From NCBI GenBank assembly GCA_037445875.1, contig JBBIJR010000034.1:1-35286 (forward strand): a stretch of DNA of 35,286 nucleotides, given 5' to 3'. Shown piece by piece: positions 17,027-27,900 of the stretch; positions within the stretch are counted from its first letter, which is position 1; each line of letters starts with the position of its first letter. Source of the stretch: JBBIJR01 sp037445875 (GTDB lineage Bacteria; CLD3; SB21). Under the pieces are notes generated by a model that saw only the letters and a list, made by a program, of their open reading frames with translations, ran no database searches and had not been told where the DNA came from. Both the position numbers and the translations under genes were made by a program.

Positions 17027-17745
17027 TACTTCGGCTCCCGCAGAAACAACCGTCGTTCTTTTTCAAACACCTCGACCGCCTCCGCATAGTCATCGGGCCT
17101 GCCGATATCCAGCCACCAGCCGGCGTAGGGCCGCACGCTCACGGGTACTCTTCGGTCAATCAGGGCCGCCATCAGATGATCAAACCCGAAGAAGGTATCT
17201 CGAGGCACATAGTCGACTATCGATCGGTGCGCGACATAAACGCCCATACTGACCAGGTACCTGGCTGCAGGCTTTTCCTTGAATCCAACAAGAACGCCTC
17301 GGTCGTCCGTCTCCAGAACCCCGTACTCTGTGACTTGCGTCCTTTCATGGGCCGAGATCGTGAATATGTGTTTATGTGAGGTATGATCGTTGTACAGTGT
17401 CGCGTAACTCATGTCCGTGAGCACATCTCCGTTCATGATCAGAAAATGTTCCGGCAGATCCTTGATCAATCTTAAAGGACCCATGGTGCTGAGGGGTCTA
17501 TCCTCCAGGCTGTAGTCTATGCGAGTACCCCATTTCGAACCATCTCCGAAGAAGGCCATGATGATGTCAGCCTGGTGATTCACGGCAAAGGTAAGGTGAT
17601 CAAAACCGTCCGCAACCAACTGACGAACAACGATCTCCAGAATCGGATACTCCCCGACAGGCATCAGCGGCTTGGGGAGCACGACCGTGTACGGCTTTAG
17701 TCGGGTCCCGCGGCCCCCCGCAAGGATCACGGCGCGTCTAGACAT
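17026..17745 (-). CDS. Sugar-1-phosphate nucleotidyltransferase
   Basis: A 239-residue NTP-transferase of the RmlA/GT-A-like fold. The N-terminal signature LAGGRGTRLKPYT (residues 8-20) binds the nucleotide and PKPLMPVG (24-31) holds the catalytic lysine. Later, LIMNGDVLTDM supplies the metal-binding Asp. It would join NTP and a sugar-1-phosphate to give the NDP-sugar used by the dehydratase and aminotransferase next to it. The short length, without a C-terminal left-handed helix, fits the compact nucleotidyltransferases found in such operons. It overlaps the dehydratase gene by eight bases and the aminotransferase gene by one. The base and sugar are not known. Confidence 0.88.
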   Translation of the reverse strand: MSRRAVILAGGRGTRLKPYTVVLPKPLMPVGEYPILEIVVRQLVADGFDHLTFAVNHQADIIMAFFGDGSKWGTRIDYSLEDRPLSTMGPLRLIKDLPEHFLIMNGDVLTDMSYATLYNDHTSHKHIFTISAHERTQVTEYGVLETDDRGVLVGFKEKPAARYLVSMGVYVAHRSIVDYVPRDTFFGFDHLMAALIDRRVPVSVRPYAGWWLDIGRPDDYAEAVEVFEKERRLFLREPK

Positions 17746-18730
17746 TGTAAATGGTCGTCTTGTATTTGTTCAGGTTGGCCGGTTTCAAGAACCAATCGAT
17801 GGTGTCCCGCAAACCGGACTCCAGTGAATAGGCCGGTGCGAATCCAGTGAAATCCCTGATCTTCGCGTTATCGCACCACAGTCGCATGACTTCGCTCGAT
17901 GCAGGCCGCAGCCGTCGGTCATCGGTTATCAAGGAGACCTCCCTTCCCATCAAGCGCTGGATCAGTACCGAGAGGTCGGCAACACTGATCTCGGCGTTCG
18001 ATCCGATATTGATCACCTCTCCGACGGCCCGGTCGCACTCCGCCAACGCAATGAGGCCGCGACAGGTATCCAGCACATAGCTGAAGTCCCGCGTAGGCGT
18101 AACGTCCCCCAGGCTGATCTCCCTGCGGCCCGAGGCGATCTGCGTAATGATGGTCGGGATGACCGCCCGCGCCGATTGCCGCGGACCATACGTGTTAAAC
18201 GGCCTGGCCAGAATCACGGGAAGTTCAAAGCTGTGATAGAAACTCATCGCCATGGCATCCGCTGCAATCTTGCTCGCGCTGTAAGGAGACTGGGGCTGCA
18301 ACGGGTGATCCTCAGTGATCGGAACCGAAACCGCGGTCCCGTAAACCTCGCTCGTCGAGGTGACCAATACTCTCTCGCACCTGGCCTCGAGGGACGCCTG
18401 GCAGATATTAAGTGTACCCTTCACGTTCGTTTCCACGTAAGTGTCAGGTGCCATATACGAGTACGGAATTGCAATGAGCGCTGCCAGGTGAAAAACCACA
18501 TCAATGTCCTTAACCAATCGCCTGCAATAATATGGGTCACGGACATCACCGGTAACGACTTCAATACGATCCAGGACCGGAACGTCCTCAAGCCAACCCC
18601 AATGGTTGAAGGAATTGTAGTAAGACAGGGCTCTCACACGGGCGCCCCTATCCACCAACTGCTCCACCAGGTGCGATCCGATGAAACCATCTGCCCCGGT
18701 TACAAGAACCTGTTTGTCTTTGATCGTCAT
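17738..18730 (-). CDS. NAD-dependent sugar-nucleotide 4,6-dehydratase, LegB-like (extended SDR)
   Basis: A 330-residue extended short-chain dehydrogenase. It has the NAD-binding TGADGFIGSH (11-20), HLAALIAIPYSY (81-92), the active site TSTSEVYG (124-131) and YSASK with Tyr150 and Lys154, then RPFNTYGPRQSARAVIPT. The early ALSYYNSFNHWGWLED stretch is characteristic of LegB-type UDP-N-acetylglucosamine 4,6-dehydratases from legionaminic-acid and related amino-sugar pathways; I recognise this closely but did not run a comparison. The product would be a 4-keto-6-deoxy sugar nucleotide for the DegT aminotransferase. As the first gene of the polysaccharide cluster it probably sits next to the main promoter. 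No legionaminate synthase or CMP-transferase is seen, so the final sugar need not be a nonulosonate. Confidence 0.82.
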   Translation of the reverse strand: MTIKDKQVLVTGADGFIGSHLVEQLVDRGARVRALSYYNSFNHWGWLEDVPVLDRIEVVTGDVRDPYYCRRLVKDIDVVFHLAALIAIPYSYMAPDTYVETNVKGTLNICQASLEARCERVLVTSTSEVYGTAVSVPITEDHPLQPQSPYSASKIAADAMAMSFYHSFELPVILARPFNTYGPRQSARAVIPTIITQIASGRREISLGDVTPTRDFSYVLDTCRGLIALAECDRAVGEVINIGSNAEISVADLSVLIQRLMGREVSLITDDRRLRPASSEVMRLWCDNAKIRDFTGFAPAYSLESGLRDTIDWFLKPANLNKYKTTIYNV

Positions 18731-18741
18731 TTCAAGCGCTA

Positions 18742-18770
18742 ATAATAAAGAAAGGACGTGACAATTACAA
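18742..18770 (-). promoter_or_regulatory. Possible promoter ahead of the polysaccharide cluster
   Basis: In the short AT-rich gap between lhgO and the LegB-like gene, the minus strand reads TTGTAA (18770-18765, overlapping the lhgO stop), a 17-base spacer, then TATTAT (18747-18742). Hexamers and spacing fit a sigma-70-type promoter. However, the predicted start would leave only about five bases before the ATG at 18730, so either the transcript is nearly leaderless or the true start lies elsewhere. No terminator separates the two genes. Confidence 0.32.
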
Positions 18771-20003
18771 CTCTATAATAGACTTACGTTGACTTGATGG
18801 ACCCCTCGTTTCGAGCAGGTACTCCCCCACCACCCTTCCTATCTCCAGCGCGCTCGTCGCGGCCGGTGAAGGCGCATTGAGCACGTGGACAGCGCTCGGC
18901 GTGCGCTCGATGACGAAATCGTCCACGATCCGGCCGTCGGGGCTGATGGCCTGCGCCCGAACGCCAGAGCCCCCGGCCTGGAGATCGTTTTCGGAAAGGT
19001 CCGGCAGCAACCGCTGCAGCGCCCGGACAAAGGCGCGCTTGTTCCATGAACGCCAGAATTCGCCCATGCCGGTTCTCCAGTACGATCGGGCCACCTTCCA
19101 GAATCCCGGGTACGTGAACGTCGACCACAGGTCCCGCGCGCGAAAATCCGTCTTTCGATAGCCCTCCCGCGCCCAGGCCAGAACGGCATTCGGTCCGCAC
19201 TCTACCCCCCCGTCGATGAGACGGGTAAAGTGCACGCCGAGAAAAGGAAAGTCCGGATCGGGAACGGGATAGATCAGATTGCAGCACAAGCGATGGGCCG
19301 ACGCCTTTAGCTTGTAGTATTCGCCGCGGAAAGGAACAATGCGCACCGGCGGCTCCGTCCCCGCCATACGGGCCACGCGGTCGGAGTGCAGGCCTGCACA
19401 GTTTATGAGAAGACGTGCCTCATACTCCCCCCGGGTCGTCTGCAGATGCAGTCGTCCTCTGGTGTTTCGAACACGCCTCAATCGCTCGGAAAAACGGAAC
19501 GAATGGCCCTGCTGCTCGATGAGCTCACGCAGCCTGCGGCAGACCTGTTTGTAATCCACGATCCCTGCTTCGGCCACGTGGATCGCCTGCACACCCCGAA
19601 CGTGTGGCTCGAGTTCGCGCAGTTCCTCCGGCCCGATCAGCCGGCAGCGAACGCCGTTGGCCAGTCCGCGTTCGTACAGGTCCTGCAGACGCGGCCGCTC
19701 GCTGTCGTCCGCCGCCACGATCACTTTTCCGCACCTCTCGAAGCGGATGTTCTCCCGCATGCAAAACGCTTCCAGTGCGGCCTTTCCTGCCCGGCAGTTG
19801 ACGGCTTTGTGTGAACCGGGTTTATAATAGATGCCCGAGTGGATCACGCCGGAATTGTGTCCGGACTGATGTCGCGCAACGTCGTCCTCTTTTTCCAGTA
19901 TGAGGACGCGTTTGTCGTGAAAGCGGTTGGTGATCCGGTAAGCCGAGGCCAGTCCCACAATCCCGGCTCCCACAATGACAACGTCAAAGCGTGTATCGTC
20001 CAC
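18765..20003 (-). CDS. lhgO: L-2-hydroxyglutarate oxidase (LhgO family FAD-dependent oxidoreductase)
   Basis: A 412-residue DAO-type flavoprotein. It has the FAD dinucleotide-binding motif VVIVGAGIVGLAS (8-20) and the LhgO signature ARHQSGHNSGVIHSGIYY, then RFERCGKVIVA, INCAGLHSDRVA, FRGEYYKL and a C-terminal NAPSPAATSALEIG. The family oxidises L-2-hydroxyglutarate to 2-oxoglutarate, passing electrons to the membrane quinone pool in studied bacteria; it may act as a metabolite repair enzyme. The start is a GTG at 20003 with AAGGA about seven bases upstream. It follows the ankyrin lipoprotein gene by three bases, so the pair is an operon. Length and motifs are complete. Confidence 0.88.
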   Translation of the reverse strand: MDDTRFDVVIVGAGIVGLASAYRITNRFHDKRVLILEKEDDVARHQSGHNSGVIHSGIYYKPGSHKAVNCRAGKAALEAFCMRENIRFERCGKVIVAADDSERPRLQDLYERGLANGVRCRLIGPEELRELEPHVRGVQAIHVAEAGIVDYKQVCRRLRELIEQQGHSFRFSERLRRVRNTRGRLHLQTTRGEYEARLLINCAGLHSDRVARMAGTEPPVRIVPFRGEYYKLKASAHRLCCNLIYPVPDPDFPFLGVHFTRLIDGGVECGPNAVLAWAREGYRKTDFRARDLWSTFTYPGFWKVARSYWRTGMGEFWRSWNKRAFVRALQRLLPDLSENDLQAGGSGVRAQAISPDGRIVDDFVIERTPSAVHVLNAPSPAATSALEIGRVVGEYLLETRGPSSQRKSIIEL

Positions 20004-20006
20004 GGG

Positions 20007-20828
20007 TCAATCCTTGACGTACTGGATGAGGATCTCCTCCATGGCGGAATCCTTGTTTCGGCGGGCCATGGACCATGCGGTTTGCCCCGTCCGGTCGCGA
20101 TCGTCCACTGCAGCGCCTCGCTCGAGGAGAAGGCGGACCGCGGCCGTTCTTCCGTATTCGACGGCCAGCATCAGGGCGGTTTTGCCGTCGCGGGCGCGCG
20201 TCTTCAGATCGGCGCCGTGGTCGAGCAGACGCCGGATCACATCCGGCTTGCCTTTGATCGATGCCTGTAGAAAAGGCGTCATGCCGAAGCGGTCCTTCAC
20301 ATTGGGGTCCGCCCCGCTGCCCAGCAGTCCCGCCGCAACGTCGATCCGGTCGAAGAGCACGACGTACGTCAGCGCGGTCTTGCCGTCCTCGTCCTGCGCT
20401 CGTACGTCCGCCCCGCGCTTCAGCAACGCATCCACGCACGGCCACGGCGCATAGCGCGCGGCGTACATCAGCGCCGTGTGGCCGTTCTTCGCCCGGGCGT
20501 TGACGTCGGCGCCGCTTTCGAGCAGCGTCTGTACGACCTTCGTGTGGCCTTCACGCGCCGCCACCATGAGCGGTGTCGGTTCGTTGAATTCCGCCATCGC
20601 AGCAGAATCCGGCAGTTCGTAAAACCGCATATTGGGGTCCATGCCGGCGTTCAGGAAGAGCCGCACCAGAATGGCGTCGCCGGACCGCAGGGAACTCAGA
20701 AACGATGTTTCCGCATACGGGACGCCGAGGTAGGCCAGTTCCTTCTGTGCCTGTTCTTTTCGTGTGCCGCAGGAGGAAATGATAGCAACAAGAAAAAAGA
20801 GGGGAAGAAAGCGAGGAGGTGCGTGCAT
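20007..20828 (-). CDS. Ankyrin-repeat lipoprotein
   Basis: A 273-residue exported protein. A hydrophobic signal (FLPLFFLVAIISSC) ends in a lipobox with Cys20, so it should be lipid-anchored, probably in the periplasm or outer membrane. After a linker, ankyrin repeats run from about residue 84 to the end, with the usual 'TPLMVAAREGH...LLESGADVN' pattern in five or so copies (TALMYAARY, TALTYVVLF, TPFLQASIKG, TALMLAVEYG, TAWSMARR). Ankyrin domains bind other proteins; the partner is unknown. It is immediately upstream of lhgO and cotranscribed with it, an unusual pairing. Function not known. Confidence 0.82.
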   Translation of the reverse strand: MHAPPRFLPLFFLVAIISSCGTRKEQAQKELAYLGVPYAETSFLSSLRSGDAILVRLFLNAGMDPNMRFYELPDSAAMAEFNEPTPLMVAAREGHTKVVQTLLESGADVNARAKNGHTALMYAARYAPWPCVDALLKRGADVRAQDEDGKTALTYVVLFDRIDVAAGLLGSGADPNVKDRFGMTPFLQASIKGKPDVIRRLLDHGADLKTRARDGKTALMLAVEYGRTAAVRLLLERGAAVDDRDRTGQTAWSMARRNKDSAMEEILIQYVKD

Positions 20829-20983
20829 AGATACGTTATCGCTTCAGTCTGCGGCGACAATATACGCAACGCCGCATCAAAAGGCCAGCGGAACCCCCCA
20901 ATCTTCCCATTCACATCACGGTCTTGCCAACACAGTTATGTGCGCAACGGGAGGGCAGGGAGGTGGTTGGCCGAGTACACAAC

Positions 20984-21015
20984 AAAGCCCCTACCGGAGT
21001 TCCGGCAGGGGCTTT
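20984..21015 (-). terminator. Hairpin terminator after the Ycf48-like repeat gene
   Basis: Minus-strand AAAGCCCCTGCCGG, AACT loop, CCGGTAGGGGCTTT forms a long stem with one mismatch, starting 24 bases after the stop at 21039. The stem begins with A and ends with T bases continuing into TTGTTG, so it resembles a rho-independent terminator. Symmetric stems can act in both directions, but no plus-strand gene ends here. The remaining bases 20829-20983 up to the ankyrin gene show nothing else clear. Confidence 0.75.
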
Positions 21016-21038
21016 GCTGAGAAAATCATACAGGGCGG

Positions 21039-24000
21039 TTACTTGATGAACATCATCTTACGCGACTTCACGAAATTGCCCATCTGAACGCGATAGATGT
21101 ACACGCCCGACGAGACCTGTTCGCCGAGATTGTTCCGTCCGTCCCAGATGGCGGACTTGAAACCGGCGGTTTCCTTCCGGTCCACCAGCGTCCGAACCTC
21201 CTGGCCCAGCACGTTGTAGATCTTCAACACCACCCGCGCGTCCTCTCTCACGTCATACTTGATCGTCGTCGTGGGGTTGAACGGGTTCGGGTAGTTCTGA
21301 TGCAGCGCGAAGGCCGTCGGCAACTGGTCACCCGGCTCGCCGATACCGACAATCCGCAGCGTATCGAGCACGGCACGGAAATGATAGTCAAACGTCGGTG
21401 TGCTCCACGTCGAGCCATTGTACGCCCTGGCTCGCCCGGAAATAGCAACATTGGTCTCGGTGTGGTTCACGATTCCAGAAGGCACCGTGAATCCGATGAA
21501 GAAATCGCCCGAGACGTTGTTCAACTGTGCCGCATACGGCCTGAGATCCACAACCGTCATCGGGCTCGTATTGGAAAGCGTGGCCGCCGGAAAGACCTTG
21601 AACGGAGTAATCAGGTCGGCTCCCGGATTACCGCCGCTCACACCCCAGACGTGCACCAGCATCGAATCGTTCGGATTGTTGATGTCCGTATAGTTCCGGA
21701 TCAGCGCCGTAACGAGCCGCGCCGTTGCCGAACTCGGGACCGTCATGCGCATGGCCACACCCGCAGGAGCCGCCACGGGATTATAGAATGACACCGACTG
21801 ATCGTCGTAGAAAATGTAGTTGCCGGCGAGGTACTCGTAGAAATCCGTCACGGTCTCGTTGGCAACACTATCCACAGCCCTGAGGTAGTATTCCACCGGC
21901 GATCCTGCCGGCTGTCCGGGTATGGTGAAGTAGTACGTACTTCCTAGGTTGCTGTCGGCGGAAACCGTTACCGGTCCTCCTCCTTCGGGAGTATAGGTCA
22001 GCTCGGCCGTCTCCACACCCGAGAGGTCGGTGATGTCGGCCTCGATCACGTTATCGCCGAAAACACCCTGGTAGAATGAAGGCCCTTCGTATACTATGAA
22101 CGGCCCGCTCGCGTCGACCGTGGAAGTAGTTACCTGGAGGTCGTCGATATACATGCCGTCCACATTGTATCCCGCGTCACTGAAGAACCTGAAGCGAACC
22201 TTGACGTTGGAGTTACCCACAAATCCGCTCAGGCTGTAGGTGTATTGCTGCCAGGAGGGCGGATTCTCGCCGTTGAAGCCGGCGATGGTCACCCACGAAG
22301 TCCCTCCGTTGGGAGAGATCTCGACGTACATCGTGTCAAAGCCCAGTTCGATGACATAGCGCCCCCAGAACGACAACGTCGCATCCACGGCCGTGGAAAG
22401 ATCGAGGCCGCTGGTCATCGTGGCCGTGATGTTGAGAGTGTCGCCGTAGTTCCCCACCGGGCTCTCCGACAGGGAATGCGTCGGCGAATGAGACTGGGTG
22501 GTCGACAGACCCCACGTGCCCTGCAGGGTCCAGTTGCCCGTACCGGATTCGAAGTCGTCGGAGAAGATCACCGGATTGGCGTCGCGAACCACGTTCAGCG
22601 AGAAGGTCTGGATACTGCTCGTGGACGCCTGGCCGTCTGTCGCTATCACGCGCCAGTAGACCGTGACCGAATCGCCGACCGCCACGCCCAAACCTCCAAC
22701 GTACGCGTCAATGGCGCTGTAAGCCACCGTGATCGCCGAGTCCGCGCCGGAACCGTTGGAAGGCAGGCTGAGCGTCGTGGCGCCGAAACTCAGACTCGTA
22801 TCGGCTTCCCACGTGTACGTCACCGGGTCGCCGTTGGGATCGACGGCGTGCGACCACGTCGCCGTGAGCGAACTCCCCGAGACGCTGCTGACGAGCAGCC
22901 GCGTTCCGTCCGGCGGCGACAACAGATCAAATGCCCCCGGAGGATCGTTGACGACGAGCGAAGTGGAACGGAGAATTGTCCCGCTCGCGCCGGCCACCCA
23001 CAGGTAACCAAGCACGTTCATATCGTAGAGAATCTTATTGTGAATCGGCGCGATGGGCGTCCAATTGGCCCCTCCGTCCGTCGTCACGCGCAGCGTTGCA
23101 GCCGAGCCGCAAACCCAGCCAAGGTCGGCGTCGGCAAATTCAACATTGTAGAGCGTGGACGTTGTTCCGGTCGTGAGAGCAAACCAATTCAGACCGCCGT
23201 CGGTGGTCTTGCGCATCGAACCGCTGGTGCCGCACGTGTAGCCGGTAGTGGCGTCCACAAATTCCATGTCGTAGATAACGTTGGTCCCGCCCGTTGCCGT
23301 AATCCACGTGGTTCCGCCGTCGGTCGTTATACGGACTTTTCCTCCGGAACCTGCGGCAACCACCGTCTGCCCGTCGAACACATGGAGCGTATAGATCACG
23401 TCCGTGGCTGCGAACGTCGTCGTCACGGGCAGCCAGGTCGCACCGCCGTCCGTCGTCTTGACCATGTTGTTCCCGCTGCCCGAAGCGTAACCGGTGTCCG
23501 CATTGGCGAAACGGATGCTGTACCAGATTTCTGTACTGGTCGCAACGCCCGGACTCTGCATCTCAAAGGAGGCACCTCCGTCGGTGCTCTTGAAAATACC
23601 GCTGGGCCCTCTCGTGGATGCGTATCCGGTATTGGCATCGACCCAATCCATCGAATACACGCGGTGTTTCGGATTGTAATTCAGGAGATACCAGTTCTGT
23701 CCTCCGTCCGTCGTCTTCAGGATCTGTCCAAGACTGTCGGCGGTCAGGGAGGATCCGCCCCCCGCGTAGCCGATACTTGCGTCAACAAACTGGACTCTTC
23801 TCAGTTCTTCCTGCGCCACCGAAGTGGAGACCGGAAACCACGTGGCGCCGTAGTCTTCGGAACTCGCTATCGCTCCGTGCTCGCCCGCCGCCACTACGGT
23901 GGGAGTGCCTTCGCCGTAGAAACCGACCAGCCCGAGGGCGTACAGGTTGGACAGGTAGCCGATGTTGGACGACAGCCAGTTTGTGCCGCCGTCCGTCGTG

Positions 24001-24786
24001 TACCGCACTTCGCCGTTGGCGCCCGCCGCCACGCCCTGCAGGGCGTTGAAGAATTTCACTTCATAGAACGTTCCGGTACCGAAATCACCCTGGCTAAACC
24101 AGGTTGTTCCGGCATCGGTGGTCTTGTAGATCGCATAAGAGCCGTCGGAGACCCAGCCCGTATCGGCGTCGATGAAGAAGATGCCCCGGACCGTACCGGT
24201 GGCCGTGTATCCCGTCACGCTGAACCAGGTAGTACCGCCGTCGGTCGATTTCATCAACCGTCCCGGCGTCGCGCTACCCGTTCCGATGTAGATCGTATCT
24301 TTGTCCACGTAGTGGGCTTTATACAGCGTCGTCGCGCCGCCCACCGTCACCGCTTGCCACGTGGCCCCGCCGTCTGTCGTCTGTCGAGCCGTACTCGACG
24401 TACCAATGACCAGTCCGGTATCGGGACTCACGAAGTCGATGTACCATAGGTCCGTAATTACTCCGGCCCCTAACTTGTACCATGTCGGTGGTCTTCAAGA
24501 GCAGGCCGTCCAGCCCGCAGGCAAAGCCGGTCGTGGGCGAGACGAACGTCGCCTCGTAGATGCTCCGGACCGAGTCGTCCGGGTAACTCGTGGTCCAGGT
24601 CACTCCACGGTCTGTTGTACGAACGATGGCACCCGCATCGCAGAACAGGAACCAGTTATTGGCGTCAAGGGCAACCACATCGTTGACGTGATTGCTGGTC
24701 GGCCGCGGGTGCTGGAACTCGAATTCCTGCGCGCTCAGAACGTGGACAGAAAACCACGTAAGGATGAGTAAAGATATTCCCTTCAT
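21039..24786 (-). CDS. Secreted Ycf48/BNR-like repeat protein with T9SS sorting domain, frameshifted
   Basis: A secreted protein of about 1250 residues whose frame is broken once near 24480-24484. The N-terminal part starts at ATG 24786 (AAAGGAGG six bases upstream) with a signal peptide ending near VLSAQ. About 13 beta-propeller repeats with 'KTTDGGxTW' motifs, spaced roughly 40-50 residues, resemble the Ycf48/BNR family. Then come a fibronectin-like domain (VNDPPGAFDLLSP...), a MAM/choice-of-anchor-J-like domain (FESGTGNWTLQG ... YIDDLQV), another beta domain, and a T9SS type A sorting domain with NYPNPFNPTTTIKYD, VLGQEVRTLV and SSGVYIYR at the C-terminus. It is probably surface-attached or secreted. 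At the break, KTTD is followed directly by TGGTAC, as if 11 bases were lost within one repeat. Its role is unknown. Confidence 0.8.
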
Positions 24787-24792
24787 CGCTAA

Positions 24793-24800
24793 CCTCCTTT
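24793..24800 (-). promoter_or_regulatory. Shine-Dalgarno sequence that fixes the start of the Ycf48-like gene
   Basis: Minus-strand AAAGGAGG, then a six-base spacer and ATG at 24786-24784. It is a near-perfect ribosome site and rules out the upstream in-frame ATG at 24867, which would add a non-secretory basic segment before the signal peptide. Confidence 0.75.
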
Positions 24801-24927
24801 CGGATTGCTGAGGATTTGGTTGGAAGCGGCGCCGGGTTCTTGTCGTTGCAAAGCGCTGCTTCCGCAAAAACAGGAATGTCCATCTCGAGTCTTTTTTATG
24901 AACACTTGACTTTACGCCGTCTCCATA

Positions 24928-27900
24928 CTACTTGAGCAGCATCATTTTCCGAGATTTCACGAAGCCCGGCGCTTTGAGGCGATAAATATAGATGCCGCTG
25001 GAAACCGACTGGCCGGCGTTGTTTCGTCCGTCCCAGACGACTTTCTTGAATCCCGCCGTCTGAGCGTCCGAAACCAGGGTCCGCACTTCCTGACCCAGCA
25101 GATTATACACTTTCAAACTGACCGCCGCGCTGACGGGCAGCTGATAGTGGATGACGGTGGAAGGATTGAACGGATTCGGGAAATTCGGGTGCAGGGCATA
25201 CGTTGTCGGCAATGCAAGTTCCCGTTCGATGCCGAGTATGTCGGTCACGTCCAGCCTGACAACGGGCTTTTCAAGAACGCTCTGGGCCGGGTCGTTGCTG
25301 AAGATCCGCACGGACGCGATGTACGTGCCCTCGACCAGATCCGCGGCGTCGACGCGGGCCGTGATGAGGAGTGAATCGCCGGCGGCCACGACGCCCGACG
25401 TCGGGCTCTGCGTCAACCACGTAGCGCCACGGCTGATCCGTACGGCGAGATTGTCGTGCACATACGCCGCGTTATAGGCGATCTGCGTTCCGATCGTGCC
25501 GTCGCCGTTCTCGATCCCGACTGTCGCCGAGTTCAGGGTCGTCGAGGTCATCGTGTTGTAGAAGTACTCGATCTTCCCCGTACTGTGAAGCACGATCTGG
25601 AACGTGAGGGCGCTGCCCGTGGTAGAGTAGCGCGGCCAGTTGGTGAATTGGATCACGAACTTGCCCGCCATGGCCTCGTAGTGCACCGTGCCTCCGGTGC
25701 TCCCATCCAGGTCATCCCAGAACGGACAGATAATCGCGTTCGGATAGGCCGAACTCGGGATCGCGGCGTTGGTGAAGATGTTCGTCGCCGTCGGGCTGAT
25801 CAACTCCAGCAGACCGTTGCTCGAGACCCAGACCTGCGAATAGGTCTGACCGTAGAAGCTGAAGCTGAAACCCAGGTTGAACGGCCCGGCGTAGCCTTCG
25901 TCCCTGGGATCATACGTCCCCGTGGCCACCCAACCGGCGACCTGCGTGCCGGTTCCGGAGATATCGTTCCACATGTAGGTCGGTCCACCCGGTTCGTCGG
26001 AGTCGATCCACTTGTAGCCGAACGGATCGGGTCCTCCCTGGCCTTCGACGATCGGATCGTGCACGGGCTCCTGTTCGCCTTTAGAAATAGAAGGTGTGAC
26101 CCGCTGGTCCTGCACAAACAACGGATAACTCAACGGGCTGGATATTTCGCTGGCCTCGATCTCGGTAACGATCAAAGGTCCCGCTCCGGTGTTGTAGATC
26201 GTGTACGTCGAACTGTCGACCTGGTCGATCAGCAGGCTGAACATCAAGGTGTCCGGCGCAACGGCAATGGTGGGCGAGTCGTTCACGATGAACGTGACCA
26301 CGACTGTATCCGCGGCGTTGGTGGTGTCGTTGCCTGTGATCACGAGTTCGGCCGAGTAAACGCCGGCCGTGGCCGTCGAGAAGTCCACATGCAGCTCGAT
26401 CGCCTGCTCGCCGTTGGCGCCGACCGAGCCGCTCAGCGGCGCGATCGTCAGCCATCCCGCCGCGGTATCCGATGCGACCGTGAAATTCAGCGGCGAGCCA
26501 AACGGGTTGGCATTGGCAATAGTGAACGCATACGAAGTTGTGTCCACCAATCCGGTCAGCACCGTGTCGGAGATCGTCAGGGGGGTCACCGTCATCATCG
26601 GCGCGCCCGACGGCACACCGAAGAACACGTCGTCGACGAACCAGTCGTCGGACGCACCGGTGGTACCCTTGCTGCGGAACCGGAACTTGAAACCGTTGAA
26701 GAAGAACGTACCCGTACCCGCACCGACGCCGTCCACACTGACGGCTTCGAGCGTGAACACCGCCGTAGACGAACCTGGATACCTTCGAGCCGGCATCCAC
26801 TGGCCTTGATCGTTCAGGAATTCCACGATCAGGCTGTCCGCCGTCTCGGGTGTGTCACCGGTACCTCTGGGTTGCCAGTAATAGGCCAGCGTCAGTCCCG
26901 TGCCGCCCATACTCGTGAGGTCCATCGGCAGCGTCTCGCACACATCGCCGCCGCCCGTGGGACTTCCGTTCAGATTGAGCGAATAAGGCGGACTCGGTTC
27001 GTCCACGGCCCGGTCATCCACGACCACATTGGTGGCGATCCAGATGCCCGGATTCGGCGATCCTGAGACCGGAAACTCGTCCGAGAAGGGCACGCTCAGA
27101 GGTGTAAGTCCCGTGTTGCTCGGATCGCTCTCGTGGACCGTGGATTCGTTGTCGATGGCGGTCACGTAATACGAGAACAATCCCGCTCCCGGGTTATCGT
27201 TCGTACTGTCCATCCGGGCCGTGTCGGTAGCGGCACGAACCAGCGTTCCGATCAAACCGCCGTTGCGGTAGACGCGAATCCCCGCGAAGTCGTCCAGAAT
27301 CGTCCCGTCGGCCTGCGTGTTTGGATTGATCCACCGGATCACGTATCCGTTCGCCGCGTCGCCGGTTACCGTGAGACCGGCAGGAGCGCCCGGCGTCGGC
27401 GAACCGCCGGCGATCGCCGAAAGGCCGACGCCCTGGCTCAGGCTGTCGGACGGAAGGGCACGAGCGTGGATCGTATAGTCGTACGAAACGCCATCGGTCA
27501 GACCGACGTCGGTGTACGTCTCGACGCCGCTGGCCACGGTATCAACGGGCACGGTGTCTCGGAAAATGACGATATCGAAATTGATCAGCGTGTCGCCGCT
27601 CTCGAACCGGTTCGGGTCCGTCCAGTTGAGAAGGACAGAGGTCGGGGTCGTGTAATCGGAAAACGCCGATGCGTTGGTCACCGGCTTCGGATCGAGCGGG
27701 TCTGCCAGCGCGAGATGCGCTGCCCACACATCGATCAATCCCATTCCGTAGTTATTGTCCTCTCCAGGCGTGCCGTCCGCCGGCACTTCCCAGGCGGTGT
27801 TGTACAACGCCAGCTTGATCTCGGCGCCGGTTTTGTTGGGATGCGCCTCCTTCAGCAGCGCGATCGCTCCGACGACGTGCGGACACGCCATGGACGTACC

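Noticed and set aside
22245..24449. 734-codon plus-strand frame opposite the Ycf48-like gene
   Set aside because: Repetitive antisense of the KTTDGG repeats, rich in Arg and Gly, with no recognisable fold.
23000..24450. Regular DNA repeats suggestive of a CRISPR array
   Set aside because: The repeats are coding (KTTDGGxTW units), imperfect and about 120-150 bases apart, not short identical repeats with unique spacers.
24319..24867. Separate 182-residue gene ahead of the Ycf48-like gene
   Set aside because: Its N-terminal part has the signal peptide and first repeats, and its tail is a frame-shifted translation of the next repeat, so it is the first part of the same gene.
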